Source of the DNA: DASZQY01 sp963843565
GTDB taxonomy: Bacteria; Pseudomonadota; Alphaproteobacteria; Rhizobiales; Kaistiaceae
Length of the DNA: 64,000 nucleotides
Assembly (NCBI GenBank): GCA_963843565.1
Contig: CAWJKY010000003.1
Span: 2,852,001-2,916,000 of the forward strand
Direction of reading: 5' to 3'
Part shown: in pieces, positions 54,301 to 63,766 of the stretch
Position numbering within the stretch: the stretch's first letter is position 1
How the letters are laid out: the number at the start of each line of letters is the position of its first letter
Translations under genes and position numbers: made by a program
Notes under the pieces: model-generated
The model's input: the letters and a program-made list of their open reading frames with translations, nothing else
What the model was told of the DNA's origin: nothing
Database searches by the model: none

Positions 54301-57300
54301 AACTTGTAGGCCTCCGACTTCGCGGCAACCGCTTGCCCCAGCGCGACGCTGCTTCGGGTGCTCGCGGTCAGGCTGACCAGCGAGCGCTCGGCGAAGTAAG
54401 TGTGCGCATCGTCCTCGAAAAAGAACGGCGCCGGGAAGAGGTGATGCTCGTTCTGCTGCGCGAAGACGAGCTGATAGTCGCTGGCCGTAGAGTCGAGCAA
54501 TATGCGGGGTGTCTGTTCCCAGTGAATGAAGGTTGTCTTGCTGTAGAGCTTATGGGGTGCCGGTTGGGCTTGTGCAGCCTCATCTATTCGGTCGAAGCCA
54601 CTCCTCAGTTTCATTGCATTTGGCAGCGTATAGTGTGGCCGACAATTCCAGTATTTTCCAAACCAGGTCGGGTCAAAGAGCGAATGCTGAGGATAGGGCG
54701 GCTCCAGTGTCGCCCCCGGATCGCCTCCGGAATAGCGGACGCCATCTTCGTAGGCCGCCTCAAGGTAGCTTCTGTGGGACAACCCCCATGAGTCGTCGAA
54801 CCCCCGTCTGACATTGACGCGAAGATCCGCGACGGTGGCTCCGTCGGTGTAGGCCCGAAAGAAGTATTTCGAGCGTTTCAAAGATGCGAGAGCAAAATCA
54901 TACGTAATTGCTCCAAAGAGCGTCAGGGCCGCTACGGTCGAAACAGACCCGACCGCGCCTGTCTTTCGATCAAGATTGTCGAACACACCGACACCCGAGT
55001 ACTTTCCGGACAGGACTGTTCCCGGCAGCTTGCGCTTGGGCGACCACTTGCCGGACTGCAGCGAGATGTCGCTGAAGTGCAGCTCGTAATAATCCTCCGC
55101 CCCGTTGCGGCGCTCGATGAACGTCGGCCATAGAACGTGGACCCGTCGATTCCAGATCACCGGGATGAGGTGATCGCCTTCGATCTCCTGCTCGACCGGC
55201 GCCCAGGGCGACCACGCGCCGTTGGTCTTTTGGAGACGATGGAAATAGCGGTGCGGCTCTGCCCGCGTGCGGCCGAACACATGCAGTTCGCCATAAGGAC
55301 GGCCCGATCTGGCGGTGTCGGCGTCGTAGCAGAGACCCGCGATCTCAAGCCGTGATACCTCGGCTACCTTCTTGAGATACTCGACGTAGGCGTTCTCAAT
55401 CCGCTCGTCGCTGAGCTCGCCCTGCATGAGCTCTTCCTCAAGGGACTCGAAGAACGGCGTCTTGTCGAGCCTGAGCGACTCCACCAGCCAGTTTTCGGGA
55501 TAGAGGAATACTTTGCGCGCCGCCTCCCACACGCGGTAGTTCTTCCGCCACTTCCACTCTTCCTTCTGGGTATCGGCGAAGGGGATGTCGGGCTCAAGGC
55601 CAAGGAAGATGCGCTGTATGAACAGCTGGACCGCGTTGGTTGCGAGAACCAGCCGCGAGGTCTCCATGCAGGATGACATCTCTACGTCGATCAGGAAGTG
55701 GGCGTAGAGATCCTCGGCGCTCTTCATGTGGTATTTTGCGATCAGATAATCCGCCAGACGATCGCGTCGAATCTCACGCAGCGGGTCGTGCGCCGCTCGG
55801 ATCGCGTTGTCCCATTTCGCCTCGTCGGTGAAACGGTTGCGCATCGAGAGACGGATTTCGTCTGGCTGCGAGGGCACATCGCCTGGCGAGGGATCGGCGG
55901 CGAAGCGAAGCGCCTGGTCGAGAGTGATGCCCCAGCGGTCGAGATCCGAGAGGATTTGCGCCGCACTAGCGATCAGCGGAGCAACGCTGTCGTCAGCACC
56001 GAGTTCTTTGAGATGTTCGAGGGTCGCCTTGACTTGGTCGCTGCTGTAGCGCGACGAAAGCGATTCGGCCGCGAGCATTGAAGTCAGCGCTTGGCCGATC
56101 GGATTGGGAATGCCCGAATGCAATTGCTCGATCAGGGAGGTCAGCGAGATGCCCAGGTCCTTTCGCAGACCGAGTCCCTCGGTCAAGTTGCGCCACTGAC
56201 TCGCTGCCACACTTCGGCTCGTCGTGGCAGTGCCAACCCAGAACGGGTCGAACCAAGAGACATCGGTGGCGCCGGCGGCGACGCCGGGGTTGCGGTCGTT
56301 GAAGTAAGTGTGAAGATCGTCGAGTGTGGCCTCGACCAGCTCGAGTCGTCGAACGCGGGCCGCCGCCAGATGGAGTTGCCGAACGAGATCGTCGAAGTCG
56401 GTCGGGGGAGCAATCGGGGTCGTGGGGTGGTAGTTGAGATCGACCGACGGGGTCAGCGCATCCATCAAGGCGTTGGTACTTGAGAAGTCCGTTTCGACGA
56501 ACTTAAGAAGAAATGCGGCCTTGTCCGGCGGCAGTTGGGTGAAATCCGAGTATGCCGCAAGCGTTACGTCCCACAGGTCACTGCGCAGCATGCTCGGCGC
56601 GAAGTACCTGACGATGGCGGCTTTGATTTCAATCTCACTCTTCAGCTCTGGATCGGCCGGATCGGCCAATGGGGAGATGCGTGGATAGGAGGGGTGCGAA
56701 ACCGCCGCGGCGATGTTGGCGCCGAGCGAAGGGCCGGTTGACCAGCCAGGAAGGACGGAATCAAAGAAAGCGTCGGCGTTTGGTTGCGGGTCAATCACCC
56801 CGCGCACGACCGCCTCAAGTGTCGATCGGCTTGGCACCGATTGGATGAGACCAAGCGCGCGTGCGAAAAGCTGTTCGACGTGGCCAATGTCGTTCTCCTG
56901 CCCCATTGCCACAGTTGGCGGGGCAGAAAGCAGAGCGTGGAAATCTCCCCCCGCGCCGTAGAGTCTGACTTTCAGGCGATCGAGATCATTTGGCGGCAAG
57001 GCGAGCCCGTCGCCCTCACCATCACCTGTTAGCAGATAGATGAGGGCGGATGCGGTGAGGTCTTGGGCCGTCAACCAGTCAAGAAGATCGAAGAAACGCA
57101 GTGCCTCCGCGGGTGTCCAGCTAACAGGCGTCGCGGGGCTGATCGTCGTGAGGTCAATCAGCTCGTCGATTGACAAACGTGCCGCCTGGGCGACGCTGCG
57201 GAGGCGAAAAAGCAATGTGAGGTTGGCGAGGTCCAGTTCGGTTACTTGAAATTCGGCTGTTGCACGAGTGAAGTCACCCTGCTCGTAGCCGAGCGTTTCG

Positions 57301-60300
57301 CGAAGCTGGGCGCGCTCGTAGTCCGAAAGGGTGTTCTGCTGACCCGGCTCAAGCGACCGCGCGGTTGCCAAGGCTCGATTTGGGAGATCGACCGCGACGG
57401 CAAGCTGGAACAGGTCTGCTTGTTGCCCCGGCCCAACCTTGTTCAGGAATGCGTCCTTGTAGAACTCTGACGGTTCTTGGCCCCGGTAGGCCGGTAGGTT
57501 GCCGAACCACGCGAGCAACTCACGAACCGGCAGTTTGGTCCGCCGTCGGAGAAGCTCGAAGTGACCAAGCCGGATGAGGAATGTCTGGTTCAGTGGGTCC
57601 ATGTCGGCGGCATCGCCGATCGCGATGATGGCTTCGTCAAGCTCCCAGAAAGTCCACCCGAGCGTTCGCTTAAGCCGCGTCATGCGGTGGATGCGATCCG
57701 CGTAGGGCTCCTTTAGAGGCGGGTCCACGATCGCCGAGGAAAGGTCGCACGGTTTGCCGGAATCGAACACGATCGAGAAGATCACTGGCGGACCGCCAGC
57801 GTGACGCACGTATTCAGCTCTCAGAACGTCAAGCAGCGCATCTTGGCTCAGGCCTGAAAGCTCCAGGATTTTCGCTACCTTTTCGGTTCCGGAATCTGTG
57901 TTGTTCCAAAATGCGAACGGCGCTGGAGGAATAGCCTGCCCTGCGATGACTTCGAATTGCTTGGCATTCATGCCAAGCGTCTCGGCGGCGATCTTCTTGT
58001 CCGGATCCCAAGGCCTTTTGCCGTTGGCCAAGGAGATGAGATCGGACCGGTCGACGCCGATCGCCTTCAGATAGGCCCGGCTCTGCTCGAGTGAGAGGTT
58101 AAATGGCAAAGTCCAGGGGTAGACGGCGCTGAACAGGTGCTGTGGTCCGTAGGCGGGCTTTTCGGTCGAACCAAAATGCTCACCGTCTCGAAGTAGGTCG
58201 ACGGTGGGCCACTCAGTCTGATTGTGGACGTCGCTGAGGTCCAGTTTGTCTTGACCAACGGCGTACTCCAACGTCTCCAGGACCAAGTCGATGTGGGGCA
58301 GCAGCGTGTCGGTGTTCTCGCAGTTCAGTTCGATCTGAGCGATGTCGGCGCGGCGCTTGATCAACTTGTCGTAGCCAAGAGCTGGCTCGCTTTTTGTACC
58401 GAACTCCTGCCCAAGCCAATGAAGCAGATCGGTGAGATATGCTGCAGGCGAATAAACGGAGCGGCAGTGCTCGCAAGCACAGGTATCGAAGGAACCGAAG
58501 AGGTCCGCCAGCGCCGGCGTGCTATCAGCTTTGAAGGAAAAGGGGTTTGGTGGGGAGAGCGAGTACGCGCTGTCCTGCTGGTGAGCGACCAGAGTGGCAA
58601 GGGTCGTGATTTGATCTACCCAAACGGCGCTAGCGTAGACGCTGTTCGCAGTTTGAGTGTCCATCTGTTGGCTTGCGATTTGCAGGAATCGCCCGCGCCC
58701 GGTCGCGACGATATCGTGCGCCGATGCGATCCCCATGTCGGTCAGAACGACCGTCGCAGTGACGGCGCTAGTCCGCGGCGCGAGCCGCGCTAACCGCTGC
58801 AGCATCCGCAAGCCGTCGTACTGGTCCGCCGGCAGCACGACTCGGTCCGAGGAGCGCCCGCTCTCCGGGCTGGCCTTTTCACTGACGGGCGCTTGCTTTT
58901 CGAAATGGTGCGCGACGGGGACAGCGAAAAGATCGAAGGCTGGATTGGCGGCGAGGGCCTCAGCTGCCTGCCTCGTTGGTTTCGACAGGGCTGGTTCAGT
59001 GTTCAGGCGGGCAAGAAATGCGCGGGTCGGATATTGCGCGGAGCAGTTGCTCAGGATCGCATCAGCGAATGCGCGGCCCGGGTCGGGGTATTGCTGATAG
59101 AGTGCGGGCACCTCTCCCGCACCCCTGATGATCGTGGCAAGTTCGTCTGGCCTGTACGCCGCTATTTCGGCTGGGTGCGTGAGCGGATACTTGGCGGTCG
59201 GAGTGGCTAGAGCATCTACAAGCGGAGGATGCATTTCGACCATTGCCGCCGTCGCGCTCACCAATAAAACGCGCGCCTTTTCCGCTGCTGTCAGCAACTT
59301 GCTGTTCTGGACGACGGTCTCGAAGCGCCCGGGAAGGTCTGCCGCGTCTTCAGCCAGGGCCATGACATGTCGGCGTTGGTTCGATCCGACCACGCTGATT
59401 GCAGCGAGCTGGGCTTTGACCTGCGCGCTCTTGACTGATGGATCGAACAGAACCTTGTCTTCGATCTCCTTCTTAAGGGAGAGGAACTCTGCCATTGCGA
59501 CGCTGTATTCTATGTTTGCGTCGGTAAATCGCCAAGGCTCGGGCCCTATGTCGCCCGCTTCTTGCGCCTTGGTCATGCGCGCCAATTGCAACTCATCGTT
59601 CTCGGCAATCAGGTCGGCGAGCGTGCGCGCAACAGCGCTAGGCGTCAGGACGAACAACGCAGGCAGGAAGCGCGCCGCCTCAGGGCCAAGGTGATCGGCG
59701 ATCTCCCGCGTCAACCCTGAGGCCTGGCGGATTCGGTTTTGGTCAAGGTCCGAAAGCCCAGCTGCTTTGGCAAGCTTCGCCCATTGCGTTGTGTCCAAAG
59801 CAGCCAGCGCAAGCCTGTCTGTGTAGGGCTCAATCGCGGCCATGGTTCTCTCGAACAGTGGCAGCGTCCCCAACGGATCGCCGACCAGTAGGTCCAATTC
59901 CAATGGATTCGTGAGGTGTTCAACACTGCGGGAGATCGACAGCAGTGTCGTTCGACGCCCCTCGGCCGTCGGAAGGTGTGCCTCCACAGTGACCGCGCCG
60001 TTCTGGACCGGACCGGCAAACGCGATCTCGTAACGTTCGGCCGTTTTGACCAATTCGCTGTGAATCAGATATTGCCCGCTGAGCCTCTCTTGAAGGAGTC
60101 GGATTTCGAGTGTACCGCCGAGCCCTTCTCGACTCACATAGGCGAGGCCGCCACGGACAACGAAGGGCGCCTTGTCCGGAGAATCGTCCGGTTTGGGTGG
60201 GAATGTCGCGCCGCCGCTTTCGACAAGAAGGTCGGCTACTGTCTCGACAGATGGGTCCGAGATGACGAGCGAAGCGAGCGACGTTCCGCGAGCCCTGTCA

Positions 60301-60818
60301 TAGCCGTAACGCAATTCAATTTCCGCGCTGGCTTTCTCGTCACTCAGCGACGGATAGGAGACCCAATAGCTGCCGTCCTCGCCAACTATCTCCGACTGGC
60401 CCTCCGCGGAGTCGGGAGAACCGAGACTACCTGACCGGAAAACTTCGACGCGAAATTGGGCTGAGGCCGGTCCGCGACCAGACGCCCCTTTCTGCGACAC
60501 GTTTCCCCAAACGATGTTGCCGACGTGAACCGGGTCCGACGCTACGCCCCCGCGCCACAAGATCGGCTGCCGCGTAGCGGCAATTTCCGCTTCGTTGTCA
60601 AAGGCCCTTATCCAACAGAGAACTTGGCCTTCCTTGAGGTCCAACTTCTCGGGCACAACGAGCTGGCCGTTGATTGTTGCATCGCGGCCAACATCGAATT
60701 CTTGCGCCTTCCCGGTGCCATCGCCGTTCGTCCAAATTCGAATGACGGCGCCTGCGGGAAAGGCATCATCTCGCGGCGGAGACCAAAGAATCCTCAACTG
60801 GACCTTGATCGTTGCCAT
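51333..60818 (-). CDS. TcA subunit of a Tc toxin, with large N-terminal extension
   Basis: 3161 residues from ATG 60818, preceded by CGGGGGA; an earlier ATG at 60851 lacks such a site. Residues 1-260 are beta-rich and Ig/transthyretin-like (QLRILWSPPRDDAFPAGAVI). The TcdA/VRP1 signature FDTCACEHCRSVYSPAAYL lies only near residue 775, against about 100 in classical TcdA. The neuraminidase-like region is around 1750 (EWKWRKNYRVWEAARKVFLY). Helical pore and TcB-binding regions follow at about 2650-2980 (IASILHLLDMNISVPSPSKN, GPYIPVHAKLTLL). TcA forms the pentameric injection pore that delivers the TcC tip. It is convergent with the TcB-C gene across 162 bases. Confidence 0.92.
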   Translation of the reverse strand: MATIKVQLRILWSPPRDDAFPAGAVIRIWTNGDGTGKAQEFDVGRDATINGQLVVPEKLDLKEGQVLCWIRAFDNEAEIAATRQPILWRGGVASDPVHVGNIVWGNVSQKGASGRGPASAQFRVEVFRSGSLGSPDSAEGQSEIVGEDGSYWVSYPSLSDEKASAEIELRYGYDRARGTSLASLVISDPSVETVADLLVESGGATFPPKPDDSPDKAPFVVRGGLAYVSREGLGGTLEIRLLQERLSGQYLIHSELVKTAERYEIAFAGPVQNGAVTVEAHLPTAEGRRTTLLSISRSVEHLTNPLELDLLVGDPLGTLPLFERTMAAIEPYTDRLALAALDTTQWAKLAKAAGLSDLDQNRIRQASGLTREIADHLGPEAARFLPALFVLTPSAVARTLADLIAENDELQLARMTKAQEAGDIGPEPWRFTDANIEYSVAMAEFLSLKKEIEDKVLFDPSVKSAQVKAQLAAISVVGSNQRRHVMALAEDAADLPGRFETVVQNSKLLTAAEKARVLLVSATAAMVEMHPPLVDALATPTAKYPLTHPAEIAAYRPDELATIIRGAGEVPALYQQYPDPGRAFADAILSNCSAQYPTRAFLARLNTEPALSKPTRQAAEALAANPAFDLFAVPVAHHFEKQAPVSEKASPESGRSSDRVVLPADQYDGLRMLQRLARLAPRTSAVTATVVLTDMGIASAHDIVATGRGRFLQIASQQMDTQTANSVYASAVWVDQITTLATLVAHQQDSAYSLSPPNPFSFKADSTPALADLFGSFDTCACEHCRSVYSPAAYLTDLLHWLGQEFGTKSEPALGYDKLIKRRADIAQIELNCENTDTLLPHIDLVLETLEYAVGQDKLDLSDVHNQTEWPTVDLLRDGEHFGSTEKPAYGPQHLFSAVYPWTLPFNLSLEQSRAYLKAIGVDRSDLISLANGKRPWDPDKKIAAETLGMNAKQFEVIAGQAIPPAPFAFWNNTDSGTEKVAKILELSGLSQDALLDVLRAEYVRHAGGPPVIFSIVFDSGKPCDLSSAIVDPPLKEPYADRIHRMTRLKRTLGWTFWELDEAIIAIGDAADMDPLNQTFLIRLGHFELLRRRTKLPVRELLAWFGNLPAYRGQEPSEFYKDAFLNKVGPGQQADLFQLAVAVDLPNRALATARSLEPGQQNTLSDYERAQLRETLGYEQGDFTRATAEFQVTELDLANLTLLFRLRSVAQAARLSIDELIDLTTISPATPVSWTPAEALRFFDLLDWLTAQDLTASALIYLLTGDGEGDGLALPPNDLDRLKVRLYGAGGDFHALLSAPPTVAMGQENDIGHVEQLFARALGLIQSVPSRSTLEAVVRGVIDPQPNADAFFDSVLPGWSTGPSLGANIAAAVSHPSYPRISPLADPADPELKSEIEIKAAIVRYFAPSMLRSDLWDVTLAAYSDFTQLPPDKAAFLLKFVETDFSSTNALMDALTPSVDLNYHPTTPIAPPTDFDDLVRQLHLAAARVRRLELVEATLDDLHTYFNDRNPGVAAGATDVSWFDPFWVGTATTSRSVAASQWRNLTEGLGLRKDLGISLTSLIEQLHSGIPNPIGQALTSMLAAESLSSRYSSDQVKATLEHLKELGADDSVAPLIASAAQILSDLDRWGITLDQALRFAADPSPGDVPSQPDEIRLSMRNRFTDEAKWDNAIRAAHDPLREIRRDRLADYLIAKYHMKSAEDLYAHFLIDVEMSSCMETSRLVLATNAVQLFIQRIFLGLEPDIPFADTQKEEWKWRKNYRVWEAARKVFLYPENWLVESLRLDKTPFFESLEEELMQGELSDERIENAYVEYLKKVAEVSRLEIAGLCYDADTARSGRPYGELHVFGRTRAEPHRYFHRLQKTNGAWSPWAPVEQEIEGDHLIPVIWNRRVHVLWPTFIERRNGAEDYYELHFSDISLQSGKWSPKRKLPGTVLSGKYSGVGVFDNLDRKTGAVGSVSTVAALTLFGAITYDFALASLKRSKYFFRAYTDGATVADLRVNVRRGFDDSWGLSHRSYLEAAYEDGVRYSGGDPGATLEPPYPQHSLFDPTWFGKYWNCRPHYTLPNAMKLRSGFDRIDEAAQAQPAPHKLYSKTTFIHWEQTPRILLDSTASDYQLVFAQQNEHHLFPAPFFFEDDAHTYFAERSLVSLTASTRSSVALGQAVAAKSEAYKFTNFTVPGVSLYLAELNANGIDALLAPKEAAASEPNYGLRRQQRVFDDQFAARYQPSGYVDPDYPVEEMDFTHGSPTAPYFWEIYFHIPMLIAERLRADGKFEQALKWVGYIFDPTNQDDSADARRFWMLKPFYDYQAFGQIDTQMLLLSTALTPQERARRDALIRQIQAWEQDPFDPHSVATMRTLGYMLWTFMTYVGILIDWGDSLFRQDTRESINEATQLYVFAGNLLGRRPEEVAKPDAAPKTYAEIRAQLDAFSNIAVEVENNLTVYDIVPGAGAQSGAIGTSGALALYFCIPHNPQLLELWDTVGDRLFKIRHCMNIEGTVRDLALFSPPIDPGLLVRARAAGLDISEVLSDLAAPRAPYRFTYLLQKANEFAAEVKAFGGALLAAAEKRDSEQMAQLRGQHEIDLQKAMRNVRQRQIDEAKAQIEALTQTRKMTEVRKAAYEARKFFLPAEIAQMAQLVQSLGLSTGQAIGSGIASILHLLDMNISVPSPSKNIRLGNVAQSLATVSGALAGVASTASSLSGQVAGAQRRKEEWDLQIALATEELKQIDKQIVGAEIRAAIAEQELANLDLQTEQSKEVLDFMKAKFSNQALYSWMATRLSSLHYQAYKLAYDLAKKAQAAYALELGRPDDSFVTFGNWDGQKQGLLAGESLGLQLRQLEAAYIEHNTREYELRRSVSLRLLDPVALATLIQTGACEFELPEWLFDLDLPGLYMRRIKTLALTLPCVTGPYIPVHAKLTLLRHEIRWKPNDDPTDVRFDAIQSIITSSGLNDGGLFETSMQDPRYLPFEGCGVVARFRLELPGEAQFDPTTLSDAILALSYTAREGGDLLRADVIRNLPAQTAPPLMMSLRHDFPDEWRAFLADGAAAVAANMLPPPPPPAVPPLPIAAVPIVIPSIGLDRQPYRARSATGTYAASQAWALTSDADGLFELVGVALADVPVTEASASPTVPMMYFGAAGLQWTDGAGELRRVTDVLIVYEKS

Positions 60819-61684
60819 GCCCATCCCCCGGCCGCGATGCTGCGATTCCATCCCCGATCGGTCCGGCGATGGATGCGAGGTCCATTGGCCGACCGGACAT
60901 AATGTCCGTCGTCCGAGCGGACCTCACCACGCAACCTAAGCGGAATGGCGGCCTGACTTTGTTCGCCGCGGGAGGGTGGTGCCGCACTATTGCAGGTTGC
61001 AATCGGGAAGGCCACCCCGGAGAAGGAGCCAGCACAGCGGGCAGGTCGCGTGGAGAAACCAATGGGCCTTGGCGCCGCCGTCAAACGCGCTTTGTTGCCG
61101 CGACCACCGTTGGCGATCACGACAAAACCTGCTTGCCGCACAGCCTGCGGTCAGAGGACGCCCAGAGAACGGTTGGAAGTGTGTAGCTTCTGGTGCACCA
61201 CTCGCCACCGATCTAGGTTTCTCCGCCCGTTCGTGAGGCGGACTCCTGCGTGAGGAACCACGCCAGATTTGCAGCTGAGCGGGGACTCCCGACCGGCCGT
61301 CCGTCGCCCTCGTTGCTCTCTCCGAGCCGATCTTCTCCGGACGAGTGGACCAGCGGGTTTCAGTCAACAGGTCGACAAAGCTTGGCGGAGCTTGGTTCGC
61401 CCGACAGCCCTCGGGTCGAGTTGGAAGATTTGCGTCTGGATAAGCGGAACAACGGCCGTCAACCCCTGCGACTAAGTTCTTCGACTTTTGGGGTACGGCG
61501 GATGTCGCGCTTGCGTCGTTGGCGTATGTATGTTCGACGGCAGTTCGAACACCGTTTCGCAGTCACGGACAGGGTCGCGATAAACCGAAGATCCCCGGTT
61601 CCGTCGCTTAGGGCGTCAGGTTGTACGCTGCAGACTCGTCGTTCGAATGCCAGCAATGTCAGGGAACGCGATAACCGACGCTTG
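60819..61684. other. Long upstream region of the TcA gene, no gene seen
   Basis: 866 bases between the TcA start and the AIPR stop. Open frames on both strands (for example 60987-61367 on the minus strand, 61250 onward on the plus strand) are Arg/Ser/Pro-rich and have no family features. It should contain the TcA promoter (reading left), but no clear elements were found. Confidence 0.45.
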
Positions 61685-63766
61685 CTACCCGTCTTTCGGC
61701 GAGTCCGGAAACCCCTGCTGCTTGAGGCGCTCAAGCACGGAGAGTGCCTGCTTCGCCTGGTAGTCGTTTGGCAGGCGCCGAGGCATGGCGGCGCAGATTT
61801 CCAGAACCTGGGCCTCCTTTGGAGACAACTGCCGCTGGGCTTTTCCCCACTCCAGCGCGCCACGCCAATAGCCGGAGCCCAGCCTCACCACTTCGATCTC
61901 AGCTGTCGCTCCTTCGTTCAATTCCTTTTCCGCTCGAGCCTCGCGCTCGGCGCTTCGAACGCTATCGACCATCGCCAGACAGTGGTCGAAATCTTCGTCG
62001 TAGGACAGCCGCCGCGACTTCAGCCCGTTCCAACAGGCCTGTTGTTTGGCCCATTCAGACATGTTGCGCACGCCTGCAGGGGGGTGGGTGATCACGTCAT
62101 GCGCTGCGGCCGCGGCGACCAGCAGCGCCCGGTCCAGCGCCTCCGAAACGGCTTGGCGTCGCCAGATCGTATCGAGGTCGAGCACCTGTTTCTCGCCCTC
62201 TGCATCGTGGCATACCTTGGCCATCGCATAAGTCACCACGTTGGCACGGTATCCGCCTTCATACCATGGCTGCTTCGGGACCTCGGTCTCCAGCCGCCTG
62301 AAGACAATAGCCTTAGCGACAAGACGCTTGAACCAGAGTTCGTCGTAAACTGCCTCACGTTTCGTCCAAGCGTCACCTATATCCTTCGCGAATTCTGCAA
62401 AGTTCTTCTGCGCTCCCTTTGATACGACTTCTGGCTTGCCGCGTGCCGAAAACTCGAACTTGGCGAGGTCGGTCTTGGTGAACAGCTGCGACTTCGGATA
62501 CTCGAGATCAAACGACTTCTGCTGGGCCGTCGTGAGCTTTGCCCGAGCATTCAGGTACTGCCCCCGCGCACGCTCATAGAACCACTTGCTGTCGTGCCGT
62601 TCTCCCTCGCGCGCTGTGAAAATGATCCCGCGCGAGAACTGCTCCATGCGCACATGAAACGGATGATTGGCGAAGAAATCTGCCGCGTTCACTTTGTTCT
62701 GGGTGTTGGCGTATTCCGAGATCTTCGGGACAATCTCTTCTCCCCGCTCGGGCGGCACCACAGTCAGCTTCATCTGTACGAAGACCTGCGCGAGCTGGTC
62801 CTTCATTGGCTTCAAACCGGCATGAATCGAGCCTGTGGTCTGCGCTCCGTTGACGATCTGCAGATTTTGGACTTCCGAGATCGCCAATCCCTCCGCGGTT
62901 TGCACGCAAGTGACTGCGTCAGCGGTGGCCGACAGGCCGTTGTTGTACGGGAAGAAGAGCTGGGGCGTATCCCGAATGGTCGTCTGGATGCCCTTGTTGG
63001 TCTTGGCGCGGGCCTGGAGGAACGTGCGCACATTTGACTCAAGCAGACGCGTGCCCCACCGATCGTAAATCCGGGCGAGCTGTAGGCCCGGCACAATCAT
63101 CAGATAGCTATCCAAAGCCGCGCCCGCCTGCGATGCCCTGAGCGCAGGCAGCGGAGCCCCGAACTCGCCTGCAAAATCGAGGATCATATCTTCGCGCGCC
63201 TGACCGAAGCGGTCAAAGCGCTCGAATTGGGCGAGGTCCCAAACGCTGTAGGTGACCGGAACGCCACCGATATTTCCGAGGTCAACCGCATCGCCGCGCC
63301 CGGCGAAGCGGCGATTGGAGATGAGTATCAGCTTGACTTTGGTAACTCGCGACCACGTCGCAATGATCAAATCGGAGACTTGGAAAGCGGGGCCGGTGTC
63401 GTTCAGGCTGTCACGGAAGGCCTCTGTTCGCGCCTCCTTCAGGAAGCGGATGAGCGGGTTCAGAAGTCGCGAAAGCCCCGTCTTGTCAAAGCTCTCCACT
63501 TCCGCTGTCTCAACGAAGTCGCAGACGATCAACCCGAGGATTCCGTCACTGTCGCGTGGGTCTCCAGCGTAGCCATCGAGCCGCAACCGTTGCGCCCCAT
63601 CGCCGGAGAGGTGAAAGGCTCGATCGGCCGTCTCGATCTCACCTGCCTCGGTCAGTCGCTCGATCATCCGGTCGAAGAAAGCTTCGACTGTCATCACACC
63701 ACTGGCATCAGCCTCGCGGTGGATATCGGCCATTAGGCCCTGATGATATTCGTCAAGTTCCGGCAT
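61685..63766 (-). CDS. AIPR family (abortive infection phage resistance) protein
   Basis: 693 residues from ATG 63766, MPELDEYHQGLMADIHREAD; the longer frame adds unrelated residues. Family features are the N-terminal DSDGILGLIVCDFVETAEVE, the central FFPYNNGLSATADAVTCVQT and SEVQNLQIVNGAQTTGSIHA (the NNGxx and VNGxQT signatures of AIPR), then VPKISEYANTQNKVNAADFF and SRGIIFTAREGERHDSKWFY. AIPR proteins are phage-defence components of unclear mechanism. The start overlaps the end of the upstream DUF4420-like gene by 14 bases, so they are one operon. Confidence 0.9.
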   Translation of the reverse strand: MPELDEYHQGLMADIHREADASGVMTVEAFFDRMIERLTEAGEIETADRAFHLSGDGAQRLRLDGYAGDPRDSDGILGLIVCDFVETAEVESFDKTGLSRLLNPLIRFLKEARTEAFRDSLNDTGPAFQVSDLIIATWSRVTKVKLILISNRRFAGRGDAVDLGNIGGVPVTYSVWDLAQFERFDRFGQAREDMILDFAGEFGAPLPALRASQAGAALDSYLMIVPGLQLARIYDRWGTRLLESNVRTFLQARAKTNKGIQTTIRDTPQLFFPYNNGLSATADAVTCVQTAEGLAISEVQNLQIVNGAQTTGSIHAGLKPMKDQLAQVFVQMKLTVVPPERGEEIVPKISEYANTQNKVNAADFFANHPFHVRMEQFSRGIIFTAREGERHDSKWFYERARGQYLNARAKLTTAQQKSFDLEYPKSQLFTKTDLAKFEFSARGKPEVVSKGAQKNFAEFAKDIGDAWTKREAVYDELWFKRLVAKAIVFRRLETEVPKQPWYEGGYRANVVTYAMAKVCHDAEGEKQVLDLDTIWRRQAVSEALDRALLVAAAAAHDVITHPPAGVRNMSEWAKQQACWNGLKSRRLSYDEDFDHCLAMVDSVRSAEREARAEKELNEGATAEIEVVRLGSGYWRGALEWGKAQRQLSPKEAQVLEICAAMPRRLPNDYQAKQALSVLERLKQQGFPDSPKDG

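Noticed and set aside
61250..62422. 390-codon plus-strand frame
   Set aside because: Its second half is antisense to the AIPR gene and the first half is Arg/Ser-rich with no homology pattern.
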